Source: Arthrobacter sp. 9V
GTDB taxonomy: Bacteria > Actinomycetota > Actinomycetes > Actinomycetales > Micrococcaceae
Assembly (NCBI RefSeq): GCF_902506065.1
Contig: NZ_LR732912.1
Location: 4,106,838 to 4,170,837 of the forward strand
Direction of reading: 5' to 3'
DNA length: 64,000 bases
Shown here: positions 1 through 8,343 of the stretch, one piece after another
Numbering within the stretch: position 1 is the stretch's first letter
Layout: each line of letters begins with the position of its first letter
Position numbers and translations under genes: made by a program
The notes under the pieces: model-generated
The model's database searches: none
Told to the model about the DNA's origin: nothing
Seen by the model: only the letters and a program-made list of their open reading frames with translations

Positions 1-388
1 GGGCACGGACATGACCACCGAGCACGACCCGTACGAGGCCGGCCTCGGGTTTGCCGTGAAAATGACCAAGGAGAACTTCGTCGGCAAGGCCGCGTTGGAA
101 GGCCGCACCGAGGAAGGCTCTGCCCGTCGCCTGCGCTGCTTGACCGTCGACGACGGCAGGAGCCTTGTACTGGGCAAGGAACCGGTGTTCTACAAGGACC
201 AGGCAGTGGGTTACGTCACCAGCGCCGCCTACGGATACTCGGTCCGCAAGCCGATTGCCTACGCTTACCTGCCCTCTGCAGTCTCCCTGGGCGACTCCGT
301 GGAAATCGAATACTTCGGACGCCGCATCCAGGCCACCGTGACCGAAGATCCGCTGTACGACCCCACCATGAGCCGGCTCCGGGGCTAA
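1..388 (+). CDS. Dimethylglycine oxidase, C-terminal fragment (partial)
   Basis: The reading frame is open to the left edge, so only about the last 128 residues are present. The visible part is the folate-binding aminomethyltransferase (GcvT-like) end, with GLGFAVKM and NFVGKAAL near the edge and then the small C-terminal barrel ending in YDPTMSRLRG. In the family this tail takes the C1 unit from an N-terminal FAD oxidase domain and makes 5,10-methylene-THF. Sarcosine and dimethylglycine oxidases/dehydrogenases share this tail, so the substrate is inferred. fchA follows after 5 nt and folD after that, and dimethylglycine oxidase next to folD is the order reported for Arthrobacter. The protein is cytoplasmic. 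The FAD domain lies outside the window. Confidence 0.8.
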   Translation, partial: GTDMTTEHDPYEAGLGFAVKMTKENFVGKAALEGRTEEGSARRLRCLTVDDGRSLVLGKEPVFYKDQAVGYVTSAAYGYSVRKPIAYAYLPSAVSLGDSVEIEYFGRRIQATVTEDPLYDPTMSRLRG

Positions 389-393
389 CACCC

Positions 394-1020
394 ATGATCA
401 GTTCAGAAACCATCAATGATTACCTCTCCAGGCTCGCTTCACGTCAGCCCACCCCCGGTGGAGGCGCCGCCGCAGCCCTGCATGCCGCCCAAGGTGCTGC
501 CTTGGTAGCCATGGTGGCCAGGTACACCACCGGCCCAAAGTATGAGGAACATGCAGCACTGGTCACCCGGATCACCAGCGCAGCCGATCACCTGATCGTT
601 GAGTCCTTGCGCCTCGCAGACGCCGATGAGCACGCCTTCCAGTCCGTGATCGACTCCTACAAGCTTCCCTCTGACACCGACGAACTCAAGGCAGTAAAAA
701 CAGCAGCCATCCAGGAAGCACTGGTTCAGGCAGCCCACACTCCCGCGCAGCTGGTCAAGGTTGCCGGTGAAGTGGTGGACCTTGCCACTGAACTTTTCGA
801 TGTGGCCAACCCCAATGTCATCAGTGACGTCGCCGCTGCCGCCGACGCAGCGCGCGCAGCTGCCACTACGGCCCGGGTCAACATCGACATCAACGTCGTG
901 GCCATCAAACACGGGGAAGCGCGTTCACGATTGTCGGAGCAGACGGACGGCATTGAGGACAAAGTAGTTCTCGCCGCCGATGCCCTGGTGAAGCGCGTCC
1001 GCGAAAGGATCCTCTCATGA
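394..1020 (+). CDS. fchA: Cyclodeaminase/cyclohydrolase family protein (Fch-like)
   Basis: A 208-aa protein of the formiminotransferase-cyclodeaminase C-domain family. It shows the N-terminal PTPGGGAAAA loop (residues 20-29), the DADEHAF segment and NPNVISDV followed by an Ala-rich helix and NIDINVVAIK. Members either deaminate formimino-THF or, as Fch in Methylobacterium, hydrolyse methenyl-THF to 10-formyl-THF. No formiminotransferase is fused or adjacent. The gene starts 5 nt after the dimethylglycine oxidase stop and its stop overlaps the folD start (ATGA), so the genes are translationally coupled. Because the adjacent FolD lacks its cyclohydrolase lysine, methenyl-THF cyclohydrolase is the better guess for this gene; that is inference. 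Confidence 0.82.
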   Translation: MISSETINDYLSRLASRQPTPGGGAAAALHAAQGAALVAMVARYTTGPKYEEHAALVTRITSAADHLIVESLRLADADEHAFQSVIDSYKLPSDTDELKAVKTAAIQEALVQAAHTPAQLVKVAGEVVDLATELFDVANPNVISDVAAAADAARAAATTARVNIDINVVAIKHGEARSRLSEQTDGIEDKVVLAADALVKRVRERILS

Positions 1021-1919
1021 GCGCCGAAGTCCGCAGTAACACCGAAGTGCTGTCCGGCAAGCCGCTCGCTGCCCTCATCCAGCAGCGGGCACAGCAAGAG
1101 ACCACCGTCCTGGATGATGAGGGACTCCAGCCCGTCCTGGCCGTTGTTGTAGCCACCGACGACGAGTCCACGCACTGGTACGTTCGCTCCATTGAGCGTG
1201 CCGCAGGACGGGCAGGCATCGGTTGCAGGATCGTCGATCTTGGCCGCGACGCCACCGAACAAGTGTTGGCCAGCGTCCTGGCGGACCTCAGCGCGGAACC
1301 AACCGTCCACGGCATCATCCTCCAGACTCCCCTGCCGGCCTCCGTGCGCGCTGACCGGCTGGTGGGCCTCATTGCCCCGGAAAAGGACATCGACGGCGCC
1401 AACCCCCTCAGCCTCGGCCGCTTGGCTGTGGGGCAGCCCGCCTTCGCACCCGCTACCGCCCGCGCCGTGGTGGAGTTGCTGGACCACTTCCAGATCCCCG
1501 TCGCAGGACGGAACGTGGCCGTCGTCGGGCGTTCGGCAGTAGTGGGCAAGCCGCTGTCCCTGCTCCTCCTCGAAAAGGACGCCACCGTCACCATCTGCCA
1601 TTCCAAATCCGGACCGCTGGAACGCTACACCCGGCCCGCCGACGTCGTGGTTGTTGCCGCCGGGCGCACCGGGCTGCTGAAAGGCAAAGACGTCTCTTCG
1701 GAGGCTGTAGTGATCGATGTCGGCACGAACGTCCTGCCCGACGGTTCCCTTGTGGGAGATGTTGACGAAGCCAGCGTCGCCGGAGTGGCTGCCGGGCTGA
1801 GTCCGGTCCCGGGCGGCGTAGGATCGGTGACCACTGCCCTGTTGCTGCTTCACACCGTGGAAGCGGCCCGGCGGCAGTCCTCAACCACGCTGCTCGCTGC
1901 TTCCACTTCCCGGATCTGA
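1017..1919 (+). CDS. folD: FolD-type methylene-THF dehydrogenase, altered active site
   Basis: A 300-aa protein of usual FolD length. It carries the folate-site motifs ILQTPLP and EKDIDGANP, the NADP-site motif GRSAVVGKPLS and the C-terminal PVPGGVGSVTT. FolD normally oxidises 5,10-methylene-THF to methenyl-THF and then hydrolyses it to 10-formyl-THF. Against E. coli FolD the N-terminal region aligns without gaps (LAVVxxxD...YVxS), and the catalytic YVxxK lysine falls on Ile59 (YVRSIER). Loss of that lysine in characterised homologues mainly removes cyclohydrolase activity. The ATG overlaps the fchA stop, giving a tight operon with dimethylglycine oxidase. The likely role is oxidation of C1 units released by demethylation, with the hydrolysis step supplied by FchA. 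Confidence 0.9.
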   Translation: MSAEVRSNTEVLSGKPLAALIQQRAQQETTVLDDEGLQPVLAVVVATDDESTHWYVRSIERAAGRAGIGCRIVDLGRDATEQVLASVLADLSAEPTVHGIILQTPLPASVRADRLVGLIAPEKDIDGANPLSLGRLAVGQPAFAPATARAVVELLDHFQIPVAGRNVAVVGRSAVVGKPLSLLLLEKDATVTICHSKSGPLERYTRPADVVVVAAGRTGLLKGKDVSSEAVVIDVGTNVLPDGSLVGDVDEASVAGVAAGLSPVPGGVGSVTTALLLLHTVEAARRQSSTTLLAASTSRI

Positions 1920-1930
1920 AGGGTCTCCCC

Positions 1931-4249
1931 ATGCATGCCAAAGCTCCGCGCGAGAACATTGATGAGTCAAAGCTGACCGTCAGCAAACCAAAAACCAAGG
2001 CTGTGGGCATTCCCGCTGTTGCCAATGCACTGAAGATTTCGCTGGAACAAATGGGGCCCCTGCGAAGCGTCCAAACCCTGTTGGCCGTGAACCAGCTGGA
2101 CGGGTTCGACTGCATGGGTTGCGCCTGGCCCGAGCACGAGAAGCGCAATGCGGCAGAATTCTGCGAGAACGGCGCCAAGGCAGTGGCGGAAGAAGCTACG
2201 CGCCGCCGCGTCACGCCGGAGTTCTTCGCCCAACATTCCGTTGCCGAGCTCAAAACCCGCGATGACTTCTGGCTGGGTCAGCAAGGCCGGATCACGCACC
2301 CGATGTTCCTGGACGAAGGCGCAACCCACTACAAGCCCATCGGGTGGGATGAGGCGTACAACCTCATGGCCGAAGAGCTGCGGGGCATGGATCACCCGGA
2401 TCAAGCCGTCTTCTACACCTCCGGCCGCACGTCCAACGAGGCTGCGTTTGTTTACCAACTCCTGGTACGCGGCATCGGCACCAACAACCTCCCGGACTGC
2501 TCCAACATGTGCCACGAGTCCTCCGGCTCTGCGCTGGTGGAAACCATCGGCATCGGCAAGGGCTCGGTCAGCCTGACGGACCTGGAAACGGCGTCGCTGA
2601 TCTTCGTTGCCGGACAAAACCCCGGCACCAACCACCCGCGCATGCTCAGCGCCTTGGAGAAGGCAAAGAAGAACGGCGCAGTGATCATCTCCGTCAACCC
2701 CCTTCCGGAAGCAGGCCTCCTGCACTTTGAGAACCCGCAGCATGTGGCCGGCATGATCCAAGGGACCCAACTGACGGACGACTTCCTGCAGATCCGGGCC
2801 GGAGGGGACCAAGCCCTCTTCCAAGGCCTGGGCAAATACCTGCTGGAAGCCGAAGCCGCCGGACGCAACACCCCAGGCCTGGAGACGGTCCTGGATCACG
2901 ACTTCATCAACAACCACACCGTGGGCATTGACGACTACCTGCGCTACCTGGAAAAGGTGGAGTGGGATGACATCGTGGAGGCAACAGGTCTCACACTGGA
3001 ACAGATTCATGCAACGGGTGAGCGGATGCTTGCTTCCAGCGCCACCATTGTTTGCTGGGCCATGGGACTGACCCAGCACAAGCATTCCGTTCCTACCCTC
3101 CGCGATGTAGTCAACGTCCTCCTGCTTCAAGGCAACATCGGCAAGCCCGGCGCCGGCGTCTGCCCGGTACGCGGCCATTCAAACGTCCAAGGCGACCGCA
3201 CCATGGGCATCTTCGAGAAAATGCCCGAGACGTTCCACGACAGGCTGGACCAGGAATTCGAGTTCCGATCCCCCCGTGAGCACGGCTTTGACACCGTGGC
3301 GGCCATCCGCGCCATGCGGGACGGGAAAGTCCGCTTCTTCATGGGAATGGGGGGCAACTTCGTCCGGGCCGCCCCGGATTCGGACGTCACCGAACTGGCC
3401 TTAGCCAACACCCGGTTGAGTGTCCAGATCTCCACCAAACTGAACCACTCACACCTGTCCACCGGACGCCGGGCGCTGATCCTGCCCACCCTGGGCCGCA
3501 CCGAGAAGGACACCCAGCGCACCGGCGACCAACGAGTCACCGTGGAGGACTCCATGAGCGCCGTCCACGCATCACGGGGACGACTCAAGCCAGCCAGCGA
3601 TCACCTCCACTCCGAAGTAGCAATCGTCTGCAACCTCGCGGACAGATTGTTCACCGATGGCCATGGCCGCCTTCCCAACACGCCCCAGGCTTCCTGGTTG
3701 GCCATGAGGGACGATTACACGCTGATCCGGAAGCACATTGAGGCGGTCTTCGATGGCTTTGAGGACTTCGAAGCACGGATTCAACATCCGGGTGGCTTCG
3801 TGCTGCCGCACCCGCCACGCGACGCCAGGAAGTTCGACACCGCGTCCGGCAAAGCACACTTCACAGGCAACGAACTCGAATTCATCAAGGTCCCGCCCGG
3901 CAGGCTGGTCCTTCAAACCCTGCGCTCACACGACCAGTACAACACCACCATCTACGGCAAGGATGATCGCTACCGCGGCATCCATGGTGGCCGGCGCGTG
4001 GTACTCATCAACGCTGAGGACATCACCGAGCTGGGATTTTCCGACGGCGATATGGTCCACCTGATTTCCGAGTTCCAAGGAACGGACCGGCGGGCCGAGA
4101 ACTTCCGGATCGTGTCCTATTCGACGCCCAAGGGCTGCGCCGCCGCGTACTACCCGGAAACAAACGTTCTAGTGCCCCTGGATTCCGTGGCAGATACCAG
4201 CGGAACTCCCACGTCCAAGTCGGTGATCATCCGACTGGAGAAAGCCTAA
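1931..4249 (+). CDS. FdhF/YdeP-family molybdopterin oxidoreductase (putative formate dehydrogenase)
   Basis: A 772-aa cytoplasmic molybdopterin oxidoreductase with no Tat signal. N-terminal cysteines C61, C64 and C78 (in CMGCAWPEHE and AEFCEN) form a CxxC...C cluster of the FdhF/YdeP type. C194 in NMCHESSG is the candidate molybdenum ligand at the place where FdhF carries selenocysteine. The C-terminal part (from about residue 560) is the dinucleotide-binding domain. Formate oxidation to CO2 is inferred from context: formaldehyde dehydrogenase lies downstream and a moeA paralogue follows. E. coli YdeP, from the same family, is linked to acid resistance, so the substrate is not proven. The start 11 nt after folD has an AAGGG ribosome site. 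Confidence 0.8.
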   Translation: MHAKAPRENIDESKLTVSKPKTKAVGIPAVANALKISLEQMGPLRSVQTLLAVNQLDGFDCMGCAWPEHEKRNAAEFCENGAKAVAEEATRRRVTPEFFAQHSVAELKTRDDFWLGQQGRITHPMFLDEGATHYKPIGWDEAYNLMAEELRGMDHPDQAVFYTSGRTSNEAAFVYQLLVRGIGTNNLPDCSNMCHESSGSALVETIGIGKGSVSLTDLETASLIFVAGQNPGTNHPRMLSALEKAKKNGAVIISVNPLPEAGLLHFENPQHVAGMIQGTQLTDDFLQIRAGGDQALFQGLGKYLLEAEAAGRNTPGLETVLDHDFINNHTVGIDDYLRYLEKVEWDDIVEATGLTLEQIHATGERMLASSATIVCWAMGLTQHKHSVPTLRDVVNVLLLQGNIGKPGAGVCPVRGHSNVQGDRTMGIFEKMPETFHDRLDQEFEFRSPREHGFDTVAAIRAMRDGKVRFFMGMGGNFVRAAPDSDVTELALANTRLSVQISTKLNHSHLSTGRRALILPTLGRTEKDTQRTGDQRVTVEDSMSAVHASRGRLKPASDHLHSEVAIVCNLADRLFTDGHGRLPNTPQASWLAMRDDYTLIRKHIEAVFDGFEDFEARIQHPGGFVLPHPPRDARKFDTASGKAHFTGNELEFIKVPPGRLVLQTLRSHDQYNTTIYGKDDRYRGIHGGRRVVLINAEDITELGFSDGDMVHLISEFQGTDRRAENFRIVSYSTPKGCAAAYYPETNVLVPLDSVADTSGTPTSKSVIIRLEKA

Positions 4250-4278
4250 ATTTTCCACCCGTCCAGTGGTTCGTAAAT

Positions 4279-4327
4279 GGTGCTTCGGTGCCTGAAACCT
4301 GGGGAGGTATTTCCTCATCGAAGCACC
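4279..4327. repeat. Inverted repeat between the molybdoenzyme gene and fdhA
   Basis: The arms are GGTGCTTCG (4279-4287) and CGAAGCACC (4319-4327), 9 bp and perfect, separated by 31 nt. The pair lies in the 133-nt gap before fdhA. It could be a weak terminator, an attenuator or a regulator site; there is no U-run. The gap otherwise holds only the fdhA ribosome site. Confidence 0.4.
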
Positions 4328-4382
4328 GCTTTCGGATCATTGGACAGCATTTTCAGTAACAGCCAAAGAATAGGGAGTGACC

Positions 4383-5600
4383 ATGTCAGGAAACAGAGCA
4401 GTCGCCTACAAGGAACCCGGTGTCGTTGAGATCATCGACACTGACTACCCAACGTTTGAGCTCAAGGACGGACCAGGAGTCAACCCTGAAAACGTCGGAC
4501 GAAAAGTGCCACACGGGGCCATCCTCCGGACGGTGACCACCAACATCTGCGGTTCGGACCAGCACATGGTCCGTGGCCGCACCACAGCTCCGAAGGACCT
4601 GGTCCTCGGCCACGAAATCACCGGCGAAGTGGTGGAGGTGGGACCCGACGTCGAGTTCATCAAGGTAGGCGACATCGTCTCGGTGCCGTTCAACATTTCC
4701 TGCGGCCGCTGCCGGAACTGCAAGGAACAGAAAACCGGCATTTGCCTGAACGTCAACCCGGACCGCCCCGGCAGCGCCTACGGCTACGTGGACATGGGAG
4801 GCTGGGTGGGCGGCCAGGCTGAGTTCGTGCTGGTCCCTTACGCCGACTGGAACCTGTTGCGCTTCCCGGACCGCGATCAGGCCCTGGAAAAGATCATGGA
4901 CTTGACCATGCTCTCGGACATCTTCCCCACCGGCTTCCACGGTGCCGTCACTGCAGGCGTGGGTGTGGGTTCCACGGTTTACGTCGCAGGTGCCGGTCCC
5001 GTGGGTCTTGCCGCCGCCGTGGGCGCACAGCTGCTTGGCGCCGCCGTCGTGATTGTGGGCGACATGAACGAAGACCGCCTGGCGCAGGCGCGTTCCTTCG
5101 GCTGCGAAACCGTCAACGTCTCCAACGGCGACCCGAAGGAGCAGATCGCACAGATCCTCGGAGTTCCGGAAGTGGATTGCGGTGTGGACGCTGTTGGCTT
5201 CGAGGCCCGCGGCCATGGCAAGGACGCCTCCCACGAGGCCCCTGCCACCGTGCTGAACTCCCTGATGGACATCACTGCCGCCGGCGGTTCCCTGGGCATC
5301 CCGGGCCTTTACGTTACTGGCGATCCGGGTGGAATCGACGAGGCAGCCAAGCACGGCTCCCTCTCGCTGTCCCTTGGGACAGGCTGGGCAAAGTCCTTGT
5401 CCTTCACCACCGGCCAGTGCCCCGTTATGAAGTACAACCGTCAGTTGATGATGGCCATCCTCCATGACAAGGTCCAGATTGCCAAGGCCGTCAACGCCAA
5501 GGCCATCCCCCTCGAAGACGCTCCCCGCGGCTACGCCGAATTCGACGCCGGATCGGCAACAAAGTTCGTACTGAACCCCAACGGCTACGTAAAGGCCTAG
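4383..5600 (+). CDS. fdhA: Glutathione-independent formaldehyde dehydrogenase
   Basis: A 405-aa zinc medium-chain dehydrogenase that closely follows the Pseudomonas putida glutathione-independent formaldehyde dehydrogenase, including the N-terminal MSGNR. Visible features are the catalytic zinc Cys56 in NICGSDQHMV, LGHEITGEVV, the structural-zinc cysteines in CGRCRNCKEQKTGIC and the NAD site VAGAGPVGLAAA. It oxidises formaldehyde to formate with tightly bound NAD. The ATG at 4383 is preferred over a GTG at 4377 because AGGGAG (4372-4377) is well placed for the ATG and overlaps the GTG. In this cluster it would remove formaldehyde that escapes THF during oxidative demethylation. Confidence 0.93.
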   Translation: MSGNRAVAYKEPGVVEIIDTDYPTFELKDGPGVNPENVGRKVPHGAILRTVTTNICGSDQHMVRGRTTAPKDLVLGHEITGEVVEVGPDVEFIKVGDIVSVPFNISCGRCRNCKEQKTGICLNVNPDRPGSAYGYVDMGGWVGGQAEFVLVPYADWNLLRFPDRDQALEKIMDLTMLSDIFPTGFHGAVTAGVGVGSTVYVAGAGPVGLAAAVGAQLLGAAVVIVGDMNEDRLAQARSFGCETVNVSNGDPKEQIAQILGVPEVDCGVDAVGFEARGHGKDASHEAPATVLNSLMDITAAGGSLGIPGLYVTGDPGGIDEAAKHGSLSLSLGTGWAKSLSFTTGQCPVMKYNRQLMMAILHDKVQIAKAVNAKAIPLEDAPRGYAEFDAGSATKFVLNPNGYVKA

Positions 5601-5617
5601 GACAGTACGCATCAACT

Positions 5618-5672
5618 GATACCGGGGACTGCGCGGCAAGAATTACGGGAAGGCCGTGCAGTCCCCGGTATC
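5618..5672. repeat. Perfect 15-bp inverted repeat between fdhA and moeA
   Basis: The arms GATACCGGGGACTGC (5618-5632) and its exact reverse complement (5658-5672) enclose a 25-nt loop. It starts 17 nt after the fdhA stop. It may end fdhA transcripts or act as an RNA structure upstream of moeA; there is no T-run. Confidence 0.6.
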
Positions 5673-5705
5673 TGCGTCATACCCCACCTCAGGAAGCGGG
5701 CATCC

Positions 5706-7010
5706 ATGCTTGCACAAGCAATCTTCCCCGACGCTCCCCACTGCCGGGACCAAGCACCCACGTGGGCCGAAGCGCGGGAACTGGCCCACCAGTGCGCCAG
5801 GCCGCTGACGTCGGCGTTGGTTACCCTCCGGGAAGCAATCGGCGGCATGCTAGCCAGTCCCGTCACGGCGCAACGGGATCTGCCCCACTATGCCTCATCA
5901 GCCATGGACGGTTGGGCTGTCAACGGCGGCGGCAACGGCAGCGGCAACGGCGGCGGACCATGGATGCTGACGGCACCGGGGCGTCCACTCGCCCTGGGTC
6001 AAGCGAGTGTCATTGCCACCGGAGGGCTCGTCCCCACCGGTGCCACGTCGGTCCTGCGCAAGGAAAGCGGCTGCGTCTCCGAGGACGGGCAACTCTCCCT
6101 GAGGACCGGTTCAAAGCCGGGCGAGACCCTCCCGGGCCGGCACATTCGTCCGGCCGGAGAAGAAGCCACAGCCGGTGATGTCCTCATACCCGCCGGCACC
6201 CTTCTTAACCCGGCACACATTGCCCTGGCCGCTGTAGCAGGCCACGATCACCTTCGGATACAGCGCAAGCCGAGAGTAGCCGTCGTGCTGACCGGTTCGG
6301 AAGTGGTGACCTCAGGTGAGCCCGCTCCGGGCCAGGTCCGCGATGCCTTCGGTCCCCAATTGGATACCGTCATTTGGCAACTCGGCGGGGAGCCCGGAGG
6401 CCAGCAGAGGATCGGCGACTCGTACAACGAATGGATGGCCGCGTTGGGCGGCGGCCCTGCGGGCTTCCCGCCCGCCGCCGAGCGACCGGACGTGACCATC
6501 ACCACCGGCGGAACAGGGAAATCCGGCACGGACCACTTCCGTGACGCCGTAGCCGCGCTGGGCGGCAGACTGCTCCTGGACGGCATTGCCATGCGGCCAG
6601 GACACCCCGCGGTGCTGGCGGAACTTCCTGATGGCCGTTTCATTATTGGCCTTCCGGGGAATCCTCTGGCCGCGATGATGTCACTGATGACCCTGGGAGA
6701 GCCCCTGATGGCCGCCTTGGGATGCAGGCCACTCCGGGCGGTGCGACTTATCACGTCCGGGGCGGACATGGATCCCCTCCCGGGGCAGACACGGCTCATA
6801 CCCTGCACGTTGACCCATGACCTCGCATTACCTGCCTCCCATACAGGTCCGGGGATGATGCGAGGACTGGCTTGGGCGGACGGATACATGGCCGTTCCCC
6901 CTGAAGGAGTGGCAGCCGGCACGCCCGTTCCCGTGCTGCCGCTGCCGTGGACCACGGAAATCTGTTCCACAGACCCGGCCCACATCCAACCAGGCAGGGG
7001 CGCAAGATGA
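5706..7010 (+). CDS. moeA: MoeA-family molybdopterin molybdenumtransferase
   Basis: A 434-aa protein of the MoeA family, which inserts molybdate into adenylated molybdopterin. Conserved segments are SSAMDGWAVN (residues 64-73), the second-domain stretch VVLTGSEVV, ITTGGTGKSGTDHF near residue 265 with the conserved Asp, and IIGLPGNPLAAM. The sequence is divergent: residues 73-84 are a Gly/Asn run where most MoeA proteins continue normally, and the C-terminal domain is short. Its place after the molybdoenzyme and formaldehyde dehydrogenase suggests a paralogue serving the nearby molybdoenzyme rather than a general moeA. The start at 5706 has AGGAAG upstream. Confidence 0.87.
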   Translation: MLAQAIFPDAPHCRDQAPTWAEARELAHQCARPLTSALVTLREAIGGMLASPVTAQRDLPHYASSAMDGWAVNGGGNGSGNGGGPWMLTAPGRPLALGQASVIATGGLVPTGATSVLRKESGCVSEDGQLSLRTGSKPGETLPGRHIRPAGEEATAGDVLIPAGTLLNPAHIALAAVAGHDHLRIQRKPRVAVVLTGSEVVTSGEPAPGQVRDAFGPQLDTVIWQLGGEPGGQQRIGDSYNEWMAALGGGPAGFPPAAERPDVTITTGGTGKSGTDHFRDAVAALGGRLLLDGIAMRPGHPAVLAELPDGRFIIGLPGNPLAAMMSLMTLGEPLMAALGCRPLRAVRLITSGADMDPLPGQTRLIPCTLTHDLALPASHTGPGMMRGLAWADGYMAVPPEGVAAGTPVPVLPLPWTTEICSTDPAHIQPGRGAR

Positions 7011-7149
7011 CGTCCCTGTAAACCATGCGGATTCCCCTGATGTGAAAGGGTCCGTGCAAAACTCCGTCTAGGATGAGGAAAGACGAGGGTGCAGGCCGAA
7101 CAGGGTTACCGGCTCAGGGCGGCCTGCCTGGACAATGACACGAGGCATC

Positions 7150-7956
7150 ATGGCCGCTGGTAACACCCCGGAACCTGACAAGGACGCAGACGCCCAAGGC
7201 GGGGGCGTGCAGTCAGTGGACCGCGCGCTCCAAATCCTTGAGATACTGGCGCGCGAAGGAGATGCCGGCGTCAGTGAGATCGCCGAAGAGATGGGCATCC
7301 ACAAGTCCACGGTGTCGCGCTTGGTGGGATCCCTGGTGAACCGTGAACTGGTCCGGCAGAACAGTGAACGTGGCAAGTACCAACTTGGTTTTGGCATTCT
7401 GCGTTTGGCATCCTCCATCCCGGGCAGGCTGAGTGTGGTGCATGAGGCGCGCCAGGTCCTGGAGGCGCTGGCCGCCGAATACAAGGAGACGGTGAACCTG
7501 GCCGTTCTGCGGTCAAACTACGCCGTGAATGTGGACCAGGCCATGGGACCCTCAACGCTTGCCACCTACGACTGGGTGGGCAGCCTGACGCCCCTGCACG
7601 CCACCTCCAGTGGCAAGGTCCTTCTTGCCGCGCTGACCGCAGATGAACGAACCCAGGTGCTCAAGGCAGTTGGCCTGCCCGCACGGACGCCGCGGACCGT
7701 CACAAACCGCGGCGAGCTGGAGAAACAGCTGCTGGATGTAGCCCGTAAGGGGTACGCCACAGTCCACGAAGAGTTTGAAATCGGCCTTACTGCCATCGCC
7801 GTGCCCATCTTCAACCACTCCGGAAGCGTCATCGCCGCCGTGAGTATCTCCGGTCCGGCATTCCGCTTTTCACCGGAGGACCAGCCGGGGCTCATTGACG
7901 GGCTCCGTGAGGCCGGGCTGACCATCAGCGCCCGGATGGGATACCGGCACCGCTAG
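7150..7956 (+). CDS. IclR-family transcriptional regulator
   Basis: About 268 aa. An N-terminal winged helix-turn-helix (QSVDRALQILEIL, EIAEEMGIHKSTVSRLVGSL) is followed by the IclR effector domain (VNLAVLRSN, HATSSGKVLLA, GLTAIAVPIF). The ATG at 7150 is preferred because CGAGG lies just before it; an ATG at 7135 has no ribosome site. It sits at the end of the one-carbon genes and just before the BCCT carrier, so control of this catabolic block, with dimethylglycine or betaine as effector, is a reasonable inference. No operator can be assigned with certainty. Confidence 0.88.
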   Translation: MAAGNTPEPDKDADAQGGGVQSVDRALQILEILAREGDAGVSEIAEEMGIHKSTVSRLVGSLVNRELVRQNSERGKYQLGFGILRLASSIPGRLSVVHEARQVLEALAAEYKETVNLAVLRSNYAVNVDQAMGPSTLATYDWVGSLTPLHATSSGKVLLAALTADERTQVLKAVGLPARTPRTVTNRGELEKQLLDVARKGYATVHEEFEIGLTAIAVPIFNHSGSVIAAVSISGPAFRFSPEDQPGLIDGLREAGLTISARMGYRHR

Positions 7957-8343
7957 GCGTCCACTGCCAAGCGCATCCACGGGCCCCAGGGCCGGCCGTC
8001 ACCCGCAAACTCAACGCTGCAGGTCAAAGCCAATTGATATATCAAGTTGCCGTTAAACAGGCGAAAGTCCTTGACTTTGCGTGTGACGGGGCGCACTCTG
8101 TTGCTTAGCGCGAATGTTGTTGATTCATGCGGAACGCAATCAAGGTTCCACAAGCCCAGCGTTCAGACCAACCAGTCCTACCAAGAGGTACACCATGAAA
8201 CCGCCGGCCTACGCTGCTGAAGAGCAGATGGGGGACAGCAAAATCATGGTCAGCAGGGAAGCCCCCCAGCCTTCCCTTCGGCCTCACCTTTCAGGGCCAT
8301 GTATAAACGCAAACCCATGACTCGCCGAGCAAAGGACCCGCTC
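7957..8343 (+). promoter_or_regulatory. Intergenic region before the BCCT carrier
   Basis: This 387-nt stretch has no convincing gene. It contains a perfect 12-bp palindrome TTGATATATCAA at 8034-8045 in a locally AT-rich patch, a plausible operator for the upstream IclR protein. AAAGGA at 8331-8336 is the ribosome site for the carrier start at 8344. Confidence 0.45.

Noticed and set aside
726..1853. A 375-codon open frame on the minus strand opposite fchA/folD
   Set aside because: It is a third-position GC shadow of two well-recognised plus-strand genes, with no family features and no ribosome site.
4386..5639. A 417-codon minus-strand frame opposite fdhA
   Set aside because: fdhA on the plus strand is certain; the opposite frame is low-complexity His/Gly/Val.
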